From an uncultured Bacteroidales bacterium (lineage in GTDB: Bacteria > Bacteroidota > Bacteroidia > Bacteroidales > Muribaculaceae), in contig CAMWUH010000155.1 of NCBI GenBank assembly GCA_947177325.1, positions 1 through 5,508 on the forward strand: DNA of 5,508 nt. The letters are read 5' to 3'. Below the pieces are notes generated by a model, which saw only the letters and a program-made list of their open reading frames with translations, was not told the DNA's origin and did no database searches. The position numbers were made by a program, and so were the translations under genes. Below are positions 4,836 to 5,508 of the stretch, piece after piece. Every line of letters starts with the position of its first letter. The first letter of the stretch is position 1.

Positions 4836-5435
4836 GTGAAGTCAGAGCCTTCATCAGCACCCAAGGGAAAGTTTCGCCAATGGATGAGCGAGTTTCGACA
4901 TAAGGTTGTCCATAGCGATAAGTTTGTTTATACCTTTATGCGCTCAACTGCTTCATCCCAAGTGTGCAGTTGGGTGGATATGCTGACGGCCTTTCTGCTC
5001 TTCTCTCTCATTCATCTGCCCGTTTGGCTTGCCACGGCGATAGGGGCTTTCGTTGGAGGGGTTCTCAACTGCATCGTCAACTACAAATTCACTTTCCACG
5101 CCAAGGGGGTGGAATGGCGCGCGGCTCTTTTTAAATTCCTCTTCGTGTGGACCGGATCCATGCTGTTTAATTCGCTCGGAACCGAAGGCCTTTACTATCT
5201 GGTGACCCATTGGGAGTGGTTACGCAACGCAACGGCCTTGGGTGATGACGCCATCTTCATCGCAGTGCGTCTGACCGTTTCGGTGGCCGTTTCATTAGGT
5301 TGGAACTTCGTGTTGCAACGTCATTTCGTTTTCAAACCTACCTGGGCCGATCCCCACATTTATCGCTTTCTCGACTTCCTGGGCATAGGCGTCAAAAAAG
5401 ATAAAACAGAAAAATCTGATGATGAAAACAGCTAA
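4836..5435 (+). CDS. GtrA-like membrane protein
   Basis: This is a 199-residue member of the GtrA/DPMS family: small four-helix membrane proteins linked to moving or presenting polyprenyl-linked sugars, or to stabilising glycosyltransferases. Helices lie at about 43-60, 64-81, 98-123 and 139-160. The family marks are SSQVCSWVDM (40-49), GGVLNCIVNYKFTF (74-87) and the final LGWNFVLQRHFVF (154-166). The N-terminus is basic and the C-terminal tail is charged, ending near residue 199; both should be cytosolic. It starts with GTG at 4836, 11 bases after the previous stop; the ATG at 4884 (residue 17) is an alternative that keeps all helices. Pairing with a CDP-alcohol enzyme suggests a role in a lipid head group, or in moving the lipid product or its carrier, which is inference. 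Its 3' end overlaps the next gene by 17 bases, so translation is probably coupled. Confidence 0.87.
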   Translation: MKSEPSSAPKGKFRQWMSEFRHKVVHSDKFVYTFMRSTASSQVCSWVDMLTAFLLFSLIHLPVWLATAIGAFVGGVLNCIVNYKFTFHAKGVEWRAALFKFLFVWTGSMLFNSLGTEGLYYLVTHWEWLRNATALGDDAIFIAVRLTVSVAVSLGWNFVLQRHFVFKPTWADPHIYRFLDFLGIGVKKDKTEKSDDENS

Positions 5436-5508
5436 AAACGCTAAAGGCGAAGAAATCTATATCTTTGATGAATATCCGGGCATCGAAGTGCGCCCCGACG
5501 TTATCAAC
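5419..5508 (+). CDS. Start of an unrecognised gene, cut by the window end
   Basis: Thirty codons are visible from ATG at 5419 (a second ATG follows at 5422): MMKTAKNAKGEEIYIFDEYP, then GIEVRPDVIN. The start overlaps the GtrA-like gene by 17 bases in another frame, a normal translational-coupling layout. There is no signal peptide; the visible part is hydrophilic and likely cytosolic. I do not recognise the family from so short a piece. Its place suggests it belongs to the same lipid or envelope pathway. Confidence 0.65.
   Translation, partial: MMKTAKNAKGEEIYIFDEYPGIEVRPDVIN

Noticed and set aside
4266..5210. Antisense frames opposite the phosphatidyltransferase and GtrA-like genes
   Set aside because: They sit entirely within confident membrane-protein genes and show Arg/His/Gln-rich composition typical of shadows.

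Overview
The window looks like chromosomal DNA of a gut-type Bacteroidales bacterium, plausibly in or near the Muribaculaceae. This is an inference. It rests on TAnnTTTG promoter boxes of the Bacteroidetes primary sigma factor (1274-1281 on the minus strand; 1261-1268, 1306-1313 and 3924-3931 on the plus strand), starts without a clear Shine-Dalgarno sequence, a short Bacteroidetes-style lipoprotein signal, and protein families common in that group. I see no rRNA, tRNA, CRISPR array, transposase or integrase.

Layout: 1-220 carries no gene I can assign, but it is dense in small palindromes and has four tandem 9-bp units. On the minus strand, 221-1246 encodes a family 2 glycosyltransferase. It diverges from a plus-strand pair: a membrane protein with a periplasmic FMN-binding domain and two CxxxCP iron-sulfur motifs (1318-2415), then a nitroreductase with an N-terminal export or anchor segment (2454-3101). 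A hairpin terminator at 3189-3217 closes this unit. A small lipoprotein with 11-residue LEA-like repeats follows (3314-3739), ending in a two-hairpin 3' region with a strong terminator (3826-3871). A promoter box at 3924 and a leader of about 175 nt precede a second operon: a CDP-alcohol phosphatidyltransferase (4114-4824), a GtrA-like membrane protein (4836-5435), and the start of an unrecognised gene (5419 onward, cut by the window end).

How the genes may work together: the first pair reads as an extracytoplasmic redox module. The flavinylated NosR-like membrane protein could pass electrons across the inner membrane to a nitroreductase held on the outer face; this is the most interesting hypothesis here. 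The second operon reads as an envelope lipid module that joins a phospholipid head-group or lipid-carrier enzyme to a small GtrA-type membrane protein. The LEA-like lipoprotein appears to be an independent, probably stress- or envelope-related transcription unit.
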